Shown: positions 10,327-21,834, numbered from the stretch's first letter. The stretch: 64,000 nucleotides of DNA from Aedes albopictus (GCF_035046485.1 NC_085136.1:81175734-81239733), one strand, 5' to 3'. The notes: a model not told the origin generated them from the letters alone. Program-made: numbers and translations.

Positions 10327-11972
10327 CAGTGGTGCTCAGGCTGGAGGATACCGCGGGCCAAATTTGCAATTCGGGATCGACCTACGGGCCGCATAAAACA
10401 TCGATGTACAAAAACAACAAAAAGGACAATTCTAAAGCATATTTTTTTTAAATCTGATCTGTTCAATTTAGATTTATAAGTTTGGTTGAGAAAAACGTTT
10501 GAGCTTCAAATTGAAATTCAAACGAACAATTTAGAAGTTGCCTCTAGAATTGCCCTGAAGCCACTTCAAGAACTTGTCAAGCAGCTTTTACAAGAATTTC
10601 TTTTGAATCGCTCCAAAAAGGTTTGCTGGATTTTCTCCTGAAATTTCTTGTGGAGTTGCTCCAGAAGGTTTTCGAGAAATTTCTTGAAGTTTCTTTTAGT
10701 TTTTCTAGAATTCTCTTGGAACACCTCCAAGAACTCCTCTTAGATTTACCATTGGAACTGCCCTAAAGTTACTTCAGGAATTCCTCATTAATCGTTTCCA
10801 AGAATTTCTCCTAGAATAGCTTCCGGATTTTTCTGAAAATTTTCCAGGAGTTTCTTGAAGATTTTAGTAAATTCTGTCCATAAGTCTCTTCTTAAGTTGA
10901 TGAAATACTTCTTCATTAAATTTCTTCAAAAGATTTTTAACAATTGTTTTCGGAAGTTTCTTCAACATTATCTTCTAAAGTTGCTGCATAAGTTGCTTCA
11001 AATTTATTGTTTAAATTTTCCCCAGGCGTTCTAGGCATATTTTGTGTCTTGATGCAGTTGGTCCTGGAATCTTGTTTGTAGTTACTCCTGAAAATTCTCT
11101 TTTTGTTGACGAGGAATTTATTCTAAAATTGTGTCAGAAATTTCTGTTGGAGTGGCACCAGAACATTTTTCTAGGAGATGCTCCTATAATTTCCATGCAG
11201 TATCGCCACAACTTTCTCATTGAGTTTCTTCAGGTTTATTTTATCCAGGATGATTTGAGTTTCTCCATATATTTCGCTTAGAGTTGCTTAAAATTTTTCT
11301 CCAAAATTTCTTCCAAATTTTTTCCAAAAGGGCACAGGAGACGCTTTATGAATCACGCCTGAGTTTTTTTTTCTTCGTTCAGGAGTTTCGTTTGGACAAT
11401 TCAAACTGGATTCGTAAGTTTTGTTTCGAAAAATGTGTGAGTCTTATAATAGAAATCCAAATAAACTGTGAAAATTAAACAATACATATTGGCAACCAAG
11501 TTGAGATTTGTTGAGAATTTTGTCAAAAACTTCGTGCTTTGTATTTTTATGTTCTTTGGAAAGACTAAATGTGAAATATTTGCTCAGCGTTGCATTGACT
11601 ACGCTTAAAAACTGCAACTAATTTTTAAATGATTCAAGATTACATTTTTAACAAACTTTCATTTGATTCGTACCACTTATAAATAACTATAAGCTGGCTT
11701 CGTGACTTAGCTGAAATGCCGAAATATTTCGGAGTTACGATTTTGAATCTTAGCAGAACGGTTTGTTCTTTTAGTTTATTTATCATTTAATTTGTGTGCA
11801 ACACTGTAAAAAATGATCAGCAATTATTTTTGGTTTGATTTTTTAATAAATTTGACGAGTTATTTCAAATAATCGTTCAAAAATTTCGATTTTTCTTAAA
11901 GTACTCCACGGGCCGCATCTTAAGACTTGGAGGGCCGCATGCGGCCCGCGGGTTGCAGGATGAGCACCACTG
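10327..11972. mobile_element. Non-autonomous hAT element
   Basis: A perfect 8-bp target duplication CACTAACG flanks it (10,319-10,326 and 11,973-11,980). The 12-bp termini CAGTGGTGCTCA/TGAGCACCACTG are perfect inverted repeats. Eight-bp duplications and CA(G)-type ends are the signature of the hAT superfamily. Subterminal 'gggccgca' motifs occur at both ends (10,386 and 11,909-11,945), as expected for transposase binding sites. The 1.65-kb interior has no transposase. About half of it (10,540-11,350) is TTCC-type satellite, followed by AT-rich DNA. It must have been moved by a transposase supplied from elsewhere. Confidence 0.85.
10540..11350 (+). repeat. TTCC-type satellite inside the hAT element
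   Basis: Units such as 'gttgctccagaaggttttcgagaaatttcttg' and 'attcctcattaatcgtttccaag', diverged but of the same family. The array lies wholly within the transposon ends. Frames at 11,042-11,281 and 11,284-11,478 show no transposase motif. Confidence 0.65.
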
Positions 11973-11980
11973 CACTAACG

Positions 11981-13128
11981 GGTCGTTGTCCTTAGCCCAG
12001 CACTCTTAACTAGCATACACGAAAATCAAAAAAAAAAATATTGAAGAATTAGTATAAGTTAAAATTAACGAATGAAACCAAATAAAACAAACAGAAAATC
12101 GAAAAAAGACCATCACAATGACGCTCACATGAGGACAACGACTTGTACCAATATCTTTTTGGTACTCAGTCTGTTTGATTTTATAATGTTTGTATAATAC
12201 TTGTACAAATAGGGCATTACGAGAAGCAACCCCTTTCAAATTGCATACACCAACTACATAACGAGAGACGATTCACTGTATATTTGTAATGTGTCTATGT
12301 TCAATCGTTAAAAGATGCAGTACATGTACATCGTTCCTTCTTGTAGGATACTACAAAATTGATTAATTAAAATCTTAAATATCATTACGAACGGTAACAG
12401 GGATGGCATAAATAATTCACAAACTTTATGTTTAACTCTCAGTTTATTTACTTTCTCGTGAATAAGGTATTGATCTTTAGTTTTGGATTAACCATTTGCT
12501 TGAATAACGTTTGAACGCCTGAACTGATTTCAATAAACTAGTAAAAATTGTCATCAAAGATATGAAGACTTATTATTTAAAATAATAAGTCTTCGAATTT
12601 CGTCAGTTCGGGGTGGGAAAGGGGTATTTTTAAATGAAGGAGGATATAAAGGGGGGAGGGGGGCCGAGAGAGAGTTTAATAGGAGGCCCCAGGGACTTAA
12701 TAAGAGCCTCGCTAGGTTTTTGATTGCGTTTTGGAAAATTCATGTGGGTTCCGCAAGAAGTTCAGGGAGTTTGTAAGGGGAGTGTAAGAGGTAGAATTGC
12801 GATAATTTAAATGAGAACAATATAAGGCGAGTTGAGTGCTACCACGCTGAAAAACGAGAATTGCTTATGTTGGAAGCTTCGCCTAATGACATGTATTGAA
12901 AGAGACTGTGAAAACAGAAAATTACAGAAATTAATTTTGTTGACTCGTCAAAGTTCGCAATAAAATCTTGTGGCACATGAAAGCAATAAATTTATAAATC
13001 AAATACAAAAAAAAAGTCCTTCAAAAAGTTCCATTCAACCACCAACCAATATAATGATAATGATGTGTGTTAATAAATACAAGAGTATGATAAAATACTA
13101 AATTAAGTATCCAAAACCTAGCAGCACA
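11981..13128. other. No gene recognised; AT-rich DNA with a small hairpin
   Basis: AT-rich, non-tandem sequence. A compact palindrome (GAAGACTTATTATTT...) lies at 12,564-12,594 inside a looser inverted repeat ('cctgaactgatttc' near 12,517 and 'gaatttcgtcagttcgggg' near 12,596). A G-rich degenerate tract at 12,600-12,800 resembles the G-rich satellite. No RNA gene seen. Confidence 0.4.
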
Positions 13129-13130
13129 TA

Positions 13131-13343
13131 GGGTCTGGGACCATTTGGGCAGGAGCACCTATTTTGGGCACTTGCTGCTACAACTCAGTCAATTTCAAAC
13201 CGATTGACTTGAATTTTTGTTCATGGCTAGATACTGTGCCTAGCTCATCGTGTCTCAAAAATCAAGTCAATCGGTTGAAAATTGACTGAGTTATAGCAGC
13301 AAGTGCCCAAAATAGGTGCTCCTGCCCAAATGGTCCCAGACCC
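13131..13343. mobile_element. TA-flanked palindromic MITE
   Basis: A 213-bp element with TA on both sides (13,129-13,130 and 13,344-13,345). The ends begin GGGTCTGGGACCATTTGGGC and its complement, and pairing continues through 'aggagcacctattttgggca' and the 'actcagtcaattt' block to a small loop. TA duplication and a near-complete hairpin are typical of MITEs moved by Tc1/mariner-type transposases. Confidence 0.85.
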
Positions 13344-13345
13344 TA

Positions 13346-13711
13346 CATTATTTGCACATTGAGGAAAAAAGTTGTTTACATTTCTTTCAATCCATTGTGT
13401 CTTCCCCTCCGTCATTCCAGACAATTCCTCGATGAATCGCAAATCCGAATACCGCCGCGACCAACCAAGCGAAGCGGCGACGACGCGCCAAGTTCCAAGA
13501 GCGCTCCAGAAGGCCGCCCAAAGCCGTAAGTAGCCATACCACTTCCTCCACTTCGTCTCGTTCAATCCGACACAACCATGGACACCACCGACGACCAATC
13601 CAGTTTTTGTCCGAACCATCCACAAACAAACCACTAAACAAACGACCATCTACTTCTACCGCCTATTACGTCAACTACACCGGCAACCCGGTGGTATGTG
13701 TACCTTGTACC
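13346..13711. other. Low-repeat, CG-containing island, left part
   Basis: Non-repetitive DNA with a CG-rich core (about 13,435-13,530, e.g. 'ccgccgcgaccaacc'). It appears to continue beyond the MITE at 14,767. I see no protein domain in either strand. Unlike its neighbours it shows no tandem or inverted structure, so it may be host regulatory or untranslated DNA. That is inference. Confidence 0.35.
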
Positions 13712-13774
13712 TACACTCAGCCAAATAACCTTAAGATTTCCATAGGGCCCAACTTATGAAACGGCCTTTAAATA

Positions 13775-14440
13775 ACACAGCGCAACATTTTTTTTGTCTC
13801 AAGAGCAAGCTTATGTGTCTACGAAGGATTTTGGGCCGCTGAATCAGAATCTGGGCTCAGATTTGCTCTAACACGTCACAGTTTTGAGCTATACCTCAAT
13901 TTATAGGGCAAAATATGCGATTTTGGGCTTTTTTGACTGTAAGCCATTAAGCAAGGAAATATTTTTTTTAAGCAATCAAAAGGTTAATTGGTCAATTTAC
14001 ATCTAAATTAACGACTCATGCAAAATATTTCGTTTTACCTAATCAAATTTGATAGATTTAAGCATTTTATGTTAGTATGAAAACTTGCATGCAACTTTTG
14101 GAGGGTGACTTGTATGGGAAATATCGTACCTAACATAAATCGCTTAAAACTATCAAATTCGATTTGGTTAAACGAAATATTTTGCATAAGTCGTTAATTT
14201 AGATGTTAATTGACCAATTAACCTTTTGATTGCTTAAAAAAACATTTCCTTGCTTAATGGCTTGCAGTCAAAAAAAGCCCAAAATCGCATATTTTGCCCT
14301 ATAAATTGAGGTATAGCTCAAAATTGTGACGTGTTAGAGCAAATCTGAGCCCGGATTCGGATTCAGCGGCCCAAAATCCTTCGGAGACACATAAGTTTGC
14401 TCTTGAGACAGACAAAAGATTAATTTTTGTTACGCTGTGT
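13775..14440. mobile_element. Foldback element nested in the CACTCAGC MITE
   Basis: The ends are ACACAGCG-CAACA (13,775-13,787) and TGTTACGCTGTGT (14,428-14,440). Arms of about 300 bp match at high identity: for example 'gcaaatctgagcc', 'gctatacctcaatttatagg' and 'ttaattggtcaatt' all recur as complements. The loop lies near 14,085-14,120. Nothing is encoded. The long, well-preserved stem implies relatively recent origin. Confidence 0.85.
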
Positions 14441-14540
14441 AATTCATAATGATTCGAATGAATTTCATAAGGTTACTCTATGACGCAAAATCGTCTCACA
14501 GCTTGGCTTTTATTCATGTTTAGCAACATGGAATTCTCAA

Positions 14541-14604
14541 GCGTCGGTAGCCGTGTGGATAAAACACGGGCTCGGTGATCTCGACATTGATGGATCGAAT
14601 CCAG
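14541..14604 (+). other. tRNA-like segment within the MITE
   Basis: GCGTCGGTAGCCGTGTGGAT resembles a D-arm and A box, and GGATCGAATCC a T-arm and B box, with a plausible hairpin 'acacgggctcggtgatctcg' between. It lacks a paired acceptor stem, so it is a SINE-like polymerase III relic and not a tRNA gene. A related string occurs near 6,346-6,380. Confidence 0.5.
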
Positions 14605-14768
14605 TTTTAAGTTTTTTTTGTTCTTTTCATAAGTCTATCTTATGAAAATTGTCATAGCAAGCACGATAAATTTTCATAAGCTATTCTTATGTCATCCATA
14701 AGAATAAGTTATAGCAAATTTTCATAAGGTATTTCGATGAATTTCGCTAGTTTTTTTCGCTGAGTGTA

Positions 14769-15380
14769 CTCCGAAAAAGTTCTTCAAAATTCAAATTCGA
14801 ATCCAATCATACAACTCTGAAGCCAACGACGACTCCGTCGTCGTCGTCGACCACGATACGCGCGTTGCGTAAATACCTTGACCGTGAAATGGCAAATTGG
14901 CTCAAACAATTAAGACCGCGTCGCCGCCGACCAAAAACAAACACATCGTGGGCTCCGCACGGACGGGGAGAGGTGTTTATGATCGATGTGATGGGTGGTA
15001 ATAAACATTAATTTAGGTTTTGCCTCTATACTAAGTTCACCATAGCTTGAAGGAGGGAGCACTATTCGATTGCTGTTTGCTTTGAATCCGTACGGTCGAA
15101 TGGTCGAACGCAAGCATCATCGGGCATATGAAGAGTTCATATGGGTTCAAGTCCCAAGATCCGGCGGTTGTGATCAAGTACCTGTTGAACAGTGGAACGG
15201 TTAAACAACTTTTTTTTTGCAAACTAGCTAGCAATGATCGATTGATCAATTCGCGATGGTTATTGTGGGATCATATTGGATTGTTGATCGAGTAGATTAG
15301 CAATCAGAATTTAGTATGTCGCAAAAAAACTCGGATATCAACAACCATTAAGAACACACGCTGAAGCGTGAGCCACAAAT
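14769..15380. other. Low-repeat island, right part
   Basis: Non-tandem DNA with a CG-rich core at about 14,820-14,960 (including 'gacgactccgtcgtcgtcg'). Two short overlapping frames on the minus strand (14,910-15,249) show no domain. It is probably continuous with 13,346-13,711 before MITE insertion. Confidence 0.35.
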
Positions 15381-15388
15381 ACGTAAAC

Positions 15389-15643
15389 CACAGACAAACA
15401 GACGTCTCATTCTACTTACTTCCCATCGTTTCCCTTTTAAACCAGTAATTTAAATATACTGTAGTAAGCAAATCACGCGCTCACGACGCTCGCATCGTTT
15501 TTGTTCCTATTTGACGTTTGCTCACTATCGCCATCTACTCAGCGGTTTTGCGAAACACAGAGTAATTAGCATTGGGCGATTATGTTTTCGTGACGATGAC
15601 TTTAATCGCAATTTGTTCCAGGCGATACGTCTGTTTGTCTGTG
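15389..15643. mobile_element. Short DNA element with 17-bp perfect inverted ends
   Basis: The ends CACAGACAAACAGACGT and its exact complement bound a 255-bp unit, flanked by direct repeats CGTAAAC (15,382-15,388 and 15,644-15,650). The interior is not palindromic and contains 'gacgctcgcatcgtttttg'-type unique text. A 7-bp direct repeat is unusual. If one base has decayed it could be an 8-bp duplication of hAT or P type. Confidence 0.8.
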
Positions 15644-15650
15644 CGTAAAC

Positions 15651-16055
15651 CCTACAGTAACTTTTGGAATGCGACCTTTCCAAGTTTTGATTGTCGAGTC
15701 AAGTGTTCGGATTGGATGAATGTTGTAAAACAAACTCCATGACGTTACACTTCGGCTTGACCTTGCGTGGGGAGGCTAGCAATGAAAATGGTAAATCTCA
15801 AGAGTTGTAAAACAAGCATATCTACGATCTCCGAGAGTAACACGCATTGCATGTTGTGCCAGCATATAAGAAGAAGTGATAATGTGCTGTATCTAAGTGA
15901 GGATTTACTTGTCGTTGAACATCAGTCCTTTTGGTTGTTATTTGTTTAGCTATTATACTTCTATGTTACGCAAAGTGATGTTTAGGTAGTGTTTTTGGCT
16001 TTAAGTGTAGAATTCGTGTCGTGAAAAGTGTCGGATTTTCATCTTATTTCCGTCA
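15651..16055. other. No gene recognised; flank of the large hAT-like element
   Basis: Non-tandem sequence with a 60-codon frame (15,767-15,949) of no recognisable family. The left copy of the large element's target duplication starts at 16,056. Confidence 0.35.
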
Positions 16056-16104
16056 TACTAAGCCACTAGCGTGCGCAGGGTTCTTGCTTAGGGGGGGGCA
16101 ATAC

Positions 16105-16270
16105 AATGATGGTGCAATATATGATCATGGTGCAATATAGAATCATGGTGTTACACGCAATATGAATTCCCAAGGAGCGGTTTCAACATGATGTGGTGCT
16201 AAAATCGCCAGGCACTTCATATTGGGATTCTGGAGAAGGCTCCGGGTGGTGATGATTTCAAGGCAATTCG
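16105..16270 (+). repeat. GGTGCAATAT repeats at the left end of the large element
   Basis: 'atgatggtgcaatatatgatcatggtgcaatatag' is the same kind of unit as the long array at 21,835-24,640. The TTCC block therefore seems to sit inside an originally continuous GGTGCA array. Confidence 0.65.
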
Positions 16271-19218
16271 AAACTTTATTATGAAGTCATTATTACGATT
16301 CTTATACAATTTTATAAACGTATCAAATACAATGGAAAATATCGACAAAATTATCATTTATAAAAAAAAATAATGTCGTTGTGAAAGAATTTCAATCTTG
16401 AACAATTAGTGATGCAAGAAGTGGAGAAGACTTCATAGATTGAGTCAGAATTCCTAGATCAAAAATTTCGATCGGAATCCTTGTTGCAATCTGTAGAGAT
16501 TCCTCCAAAGATACGTGCATGAATTCCTCCACGGATTCCTCCAGAAAATCCTAAAAGAATTTACTTTTTCAGGAATTTCGCGAGGAATTCCTCCAGGGAA
16601 TCCTCCATGGATTTCTCCAGGATATTTTCCAGGAACTTCTGCAAGAATTCCTCCAGGGATTCATAAATGAATTTCTTCAGAAATTCCTCATAAAACTATT
16701 CGAAAAATTCCTCCAGAAATTATTTCCAGAATTCCTTCATATATTTCTCCAGAATTACCTCCAGAGATTCCTCCTAAAATTTCTTCCAGGAAAAATCCTC
16801 AAGTAATGTCTGCCAGAAATCTCCTAAAATTTCCTCTAGGACTTGCTATACGGATACCTTCAGAAAATCTTAAAGGAATTTCTCACGAATGTCTCCAGAA
16901 AATTCTCAAGAAATTTCTAATGAAACTCATCCATGAATTTCTTCAGAAAGTCCTTCTAAATTACACCAGGAATTCCTCCAAAAATTCATCTAAGAATTAC
17001 TTCAGAAAGTCCTAAAGGAATTTCTCACGGATCTCTCCAGAAAATTATCAAGGAATTTCTTCAGCAATCACTCGAGAAATTCATCCATGAATTTCTTCAG
17101 AAAATCCTTCTAAAATTCCCCAAGAAATTCTTTTAGTAATTTCTCGAGGAAGTACGCCAGAAATTCCTCCAGGACTTCCTTCAGAAAATCCTAAAGGAAT
17201 TTCTCACTGATGTTTTCAGAAAATTATTTTCTGGAATTCCGCTAGGAAATCATCAATTAATTTCATCAGAAAATCCTTCTCAAATTCACAATTCTTCAAT
17301 TCTCAATTTCTCGAGGAAGTACGCCAGAAATTCCTCCAGGAATTTCTCCAGAAAATCCTTTTGGAATCTTGCCAGAATTCGCCCAGAGAATCCTAAAGGT
17401 ATGGCTCCCGGAACTTTTCCAGATATTCCGCGACTAATTCCTCCAGAAAATTCTCCCCGGATTCCTCCAGAAAATCCTCCACGGATTCCTCCAGGAATTT
17501 CTCCAGGAATTTTTCAGCAATTTCTCCAGGGATTCATTAATGAATTTCTTCAGCAATTCCTGAAAAAAAATCTTTAGGTGTTCCTTCTGGAATTCCTTCA
17601 GAAAATCCTCGAGGAGTTCCTTCAGAATTTTTCTAGAAATTCCTCAAATAATTTCAGGAATTCCTCCAGTAAATACTCCAAGAATTCTTTCTGAGATCCC
17701 TTCTGAATTTCTTCTAGGAAAAATCCACTAGGAATGTCTGCCAAAATTCCCTAAATATTTCCTCCAGGGATTCCTCTAGGAATTGCCCCACGGATTCCTA
17801 CATAAAATCATAAGAAATTCCTCGGGGAACTCTTCCAGGAATTCCTCGAGAAATTCCTCCAATGATTCCTCCAGGAAGTTCTCAAGAAATTTCTGCAGAA
17901 ATTCCTCCCGGGATCCATTCATGAATTTCTTCAAAAATTCTTCAAAAACTCCCCCAGAAATTCCTCCAGCAATCTTTTTAGAAATTTGTCGAGGAAGAAC
18001 TCTAGAAATTTCTCCAGGAATTCCTCCAGGGATTCCTCCAGATAATCCCCTATGAATATCTGTCAGAATTCCCCGGGAATATCTCCCGTAACTGTTCCAA
18101 GAACTCCTCGAGTAATTCCGCTATTAATTTGTCCAGGGAATCTTCCACGGATTGCTCCAGGAATTTCATCAGGACTTTTCCAGGATTTTTTTTTCAAGAA
18201 TTCCTCCAGAGATTTTTTAATGAATTTCTTCAGAATTTCCTCATAAAATTCCTCCAGGAATTCCTTCAGAAATTAATCAAGAAGTTCAGATGTTCCTCCA
18301 GAAATTGTTCCAGTAAGCCTCATATATTTCTCCAGAAATTCCTCAAAATTCCTTCAGGTATTCCTCCACTAAATACTCCTAGAATTCCTTCAGAGATTTC
18401 TCCTGAAATTTCTTCCAGGATTTTTTTAGGAATGTCTGCCAGAATTCCTCCAATATTTCCTCGAGCGACTCCTCCAGGAATTGCTCCACGGATTCCTCCA
18501 GATAATCCTAAAGAAATTTCTCACGGAACTCTTCCAGGACTTCCTCCTAGAATTCCTCGAGAAATTTCTCTAAGCATTCCTCCAGGAAGTTCTCCAGAAA
18601 ACTCTCAAGGAATTTCTTCAGGTATTCCTCCAGGGAGTCATCCATGAATTTCTTGAGAAATCCCTCAAAAATGCTCCAGAATTTCCTCCAGAAATTGCTT
18701 CAGGAATTCCTCCAGGGATTCCTCAAGAAAATCCTCTGCGCATTTGTGCCAGAATTCCTCCAGAGGAATGTCTCCCAGAACTTTTCCAAGATTTCCTCCA
18801 GGAATTCCTCCTGAGAACCCGTTTTCCTCCAGGAAATTATCCCGATTTTTTTTCAGGAATTTCTCCAGGAACTCCTCCAGGGATTCATTGGTATTTTTTT
18901 TTCAGAAATTCCTTGAAAAATACTCCAAAAATTCCTCCAGGAATCCCTTCAGAAATTCCTCGAAGAGTTCCTTCAGACATTCCTCCAGAAATTTCTCCAG
19001 GGAGCTTTAATATTTCTCCAGAATTTCCTCAAATAATTTCTCTAATAAATACTCCAGGAATTCCTTCTGCAAATACTCCAGGAATTCCTCCACAGATTGC
19101 TCCAGAAATTTCTTCTAGGAAAAATCCTTCAGGAATGTCTGCCAGAATTTATACAATATTTCCTCCAGGGATTTGTCCAGAAATTGCTCCACGGATTCCT
19201 CCAGAAAATTCTAAGGCC

Positions 19219-19288
19219 CCGAGATGAACCAACCATCTAGTTGAAAGCCTCTTAAATAAAGACAAACAAATAATAAGAAATTAATAAA
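19219..19288 (+). mobile_element. 5'-truncated retroposon tail in the satellite
   Basis: A 70-bp insert flanked by TTCTAAGGCC and TTCTAAAGCC (19,209-19,218; 19,289-19,298), a 10-bp duplication with one change. It reads 'gagatgaacc...gttgaaagcctcttaaataaagacaaa' with an A-rich tail, and is related to the insert at 56-114. Confidence 0.75.
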
Positions 19289-20049
19289 TTCTAAAGCCAT
19301 TTCCCCCGGAACTCTTCTAGCAATTCCTCCTGAAATTCCTCGAGCAATTCCTCTATGGATTCCTCCAGGATTTTCTACAGGAAATTCTCAAGGATTTTTT
19401 CAGGAATTCCTTCAACGATTCATCCATGAATTCCTTAAAAAATTCCTCGAAATTTCCTCCAAAAATACCTACAAGATTTGCTCCAGGGATTCCTCCAGAA
19501 AATCTTCTAGAAATTTCTGCCAGAATTCCTCCTGATAATCCTAAAGGAATGTCTCCCGGAACTCTTCCAAGAATACCTTCAGAAATACCTCCATGGGTTC
19601 CTTCAGGAATTTTAACAGGAACTTTTCCAGGAATTCCTTCCGAAATTTCTCCATCAATTCCTCCAAGAATTTCTCAAGGGATTTCTCCAGAAATTCCGCC
19701 AAGGATCCTCCACATAATCCTAAATCAATTTCTCACGGAACTCTTCTAGGAATTCCTCCAGGGATATCTCCTTGGGATTCTCCAGAAATACCTCCCGGAA
19801 TTCTTCCAGGGAGTGCTGCAGAAATTCCTTCAGGACTCCTCCAGGAATTTCAGCAGGTATTGCTCGAGGAATTCCTCCTCGGATTTCTCCAGAAATACTA
19901 AAGAAATTTCTCCAAGAACTCTTCCAGCAATTCCTAGAGAAATTCCTCCAGGGATTCCTCCACGGACTTCTAGAGGATTTTTTTTCTCGAATTTTTCCAG
20001 AAATATCTCCTGGGATAACTCCAGGAATTCTTCTAGATATTACTCCAGA

Positions 20050-20285
20050 GTCTCCAGTTAGCTTAGTGGTTGAGGCTATGGATTGCCAATCCAGAGATGG
20101 CGGGTTCGATTCTCGTTCCAGTCGGGAAAAGTGTATCATTGTACTTGCTTCACAATAAACAAATTCATGTAATGGCAAGCAAAGAAAACCCTTCAATTAA
20201 TAACTGTGGAAGTGTCAAAGAACACTAAGTTGAAGCGAGGCAGGCCAAGTCCCAGTGGGGACGTCGAGCCATAAAGAAGAAGAAG
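20050..20285 (+). mobile_element. Feilai-like tRNA-derived SINE, full length
   Basis: A tRNA-like head (TTAGCTTAGTGGTTGAGGC A box; GGGTTCGATTCTC B box), a body with 'gtatcattgtacttgcttcacaat' and 'cttcaattaataactgtggaagt', and a (GAA)n triplet tail. An 11-bp duplication ATTACTCCAGA flanks it (20,039-20,049; 20,286-20,296). Feilai SINEs of Aedes aegypti are described as having a tRNA-related promoter and a triplet tail, which fits. Transcribed by polymerase III and mobilised by a LINE, if active. Confidence 0.85.
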
Positions 20286-20320
20286 ATTACTCCAGAAAAT
20301 CCTCTTAAAACTTCTCCAGG

Positions 20321-20541
20321 TAAGGTACACCGGGGCAAGTTGAAACGGGTGGGGCAAGATGAAACAGCGGGTTAACATGATGTTATCTAATAATGGTGAA
20401 CATTTTGAATGCCATAACACATAGTTTTTGACTCAAACGATCTTTTAACGAAAGAAAAAATTCCAAATTGTATTGAAATCTATTTCAAAATTTCGTGTTT
20501 CATCTTGCCCCACCCGTTTCAACTTGCCCCGGTGTACCTTA
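20321..20541. mobile_element. TA-ended MITE in the satellite
   Basis: A 221-bp unit, including a TA at each end, with inverted ends of about 45 bp beginning AAGGTACACCGGGGCAAG, continuing 'ttgaaacgggtggggcaag' and matching the right end almost perfectly. The centre is AT-rich and unpaired. No coding sequence. Confidence 0.85.
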
Positions 20542-21834
20542 TTGCTCCAGGAATTCCTCTAGGTATTCTCCCAAGAATTCCTCCACGAATTTCTCCAGAA
20601 AAAAAATCTCCTGGAACTCTTCCAGGTATTCCTTTAGAAATTCCTCGAAAAATTTCTCCAGGGATTCCTCTATGGATTTCACCAGGAATTTCTCCAAGAA
20701 TATCTTCGAGAATTCCTCCAGGATTTATCAATGAATTTCTTCAGATATTCCTCAAAAATCCCTCTAAGAATTATTTCTGAAATTTCTCGAGGAGTTCCTC
20801 CTATCATTCCTCCAAGAAGCTGCAAATATTTTTCCAGAAATTTCTCAAAGAATTCGTCCAGGAATCCCTTCGGAAATTCTTCCAGGAATTCCTGTATATT
20901 TTTTTCTCAGGAATTTCTCCAGAGAAAAACCTCCTCCATGGACTTATCCTGGGGATCCTCCAGAGTTTCCTCCAGGGATTAATTCTGGGCTGCAAAACGG
21001 TGAGCAGATAAGGATAGCGTTAAGTAGAGCGATTCCTCAAGGGATTCTTCCAGAAATTGATCCAGACATTCGTCCAGGAAGTTCTCCAGAAATTCGTCCC
21101 GGATTTTTTCCAGAAACTTCTCCAGGAATTCTCCACGGACTCCTCCAGAAATTCGTCCAATGATTCTTTCAAAGATGCCTCCAGGGATTCCTCCAGAAAT
21201 TCCACCAGGAATTCTCACACGGATTCTTCCAAGGATTCCTTCAGGAATGCCTTCACTGATTCCTCCAGGGATTCCTCCAGAGATTTCTCCAGGAGTTCTT
21301 GCGAGGATTAGTCAATGAATTCCTCGAGAAATTCTTCTAGAAATTCATGTAGGAATTCTTCCAAAAACTCCTTTAGGAATTCCTCCAGCAATCCATCCAG
21401 GAATTATTTCATGAATTCCTCCACGGATTCCTTCTGTAATCCCTCAAGGGTTTGATCCTGCAATTCCTTCACGGATTCCTCCAGGGGATTTCTCTGGGAA
21501 TTTTTCAGAGCTTCCTCCAGCATTTCTTCCAAGAAGTTCCTTATGAATACCTCCAGGGATTCCTCCTGGAATTTCTCCACGAATTCAACCAGGAAATCCT
21601 CCACAGAATTCCTGCAAATTTTTTTTTATAATTCCCCGAGAATTTCTCCACAAATTTCTGCAGGAATTCTTGCAGGGATTCATCAATGAGCTTCTCGAGG
21701 ATTTTTTTCTAAAAACTCCTCCAAATGTCCCTCCAGATATTTACTGAGGGATTACTGCAGAAATTTCTCCAGACATTCCAGAAGATCCACCAGGAATTCC
21801 TACTCGAAAACCTCCAGGCAATTTGATATATAGA

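Larger units (their letters stand above)
13714..14766. mobile_element. TA-flanked MITE with CACTCAGC ends, carrying a nested foldback
   Basis: The ends are CACTCAGC (13,714-13,721) and GCTGAGTG (14,759-14,766), with TA outside each (13,712-13,713; 14,767-14,768). The right subterminal region is rich in 'cttatgaaaat/ttttcataag' motifs and carries a tRNA-like segment. A 666-bp foldback (13,775-14,440) is nested in the left half. Confidence 0.7.
16440..21830 (+). repeat. TTCC-type satellite, main array (5.4 kb)
   Basis: Imperfect tandem units of ATTCCTCCAGGA/ATTTCTCCAGAA, spaced mostly 12, 15 or 30 bases apart and largely one orientation. Because unit lengths are multiples of three, several frames stay open at once and give peptides of the IPPGIPPE, SRNSSRNS and FLQEFLQ types (for example 18,129-18,647 and 19,772-20,158). 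These have no start context or domain and are not genes. The array carries insertions at 19,219, 20,050 and 20,321. Confidence 0.9.

Noticed and set aside
13245..13649. A 134-codon minus-strand frame in CG-rich DNA
   Set aside because: Its C-terminal third runs into the TA-flanked MITE, and the remainder is Trp- and Val-rich without a domain or splice context.
18129..18647. A 172-codon open frame rich in Pro, Ile and Ser
   Set aside because: It lies entirely in the TTCC satellite, other frames are open at the same place, and the peptide is a reading of the 12-15-base unit.
16440..21830. A CRISPR-like array
   Set aside because: Units are degenerate, contiguous and without unique spacers, and the genome is eukaryotic.
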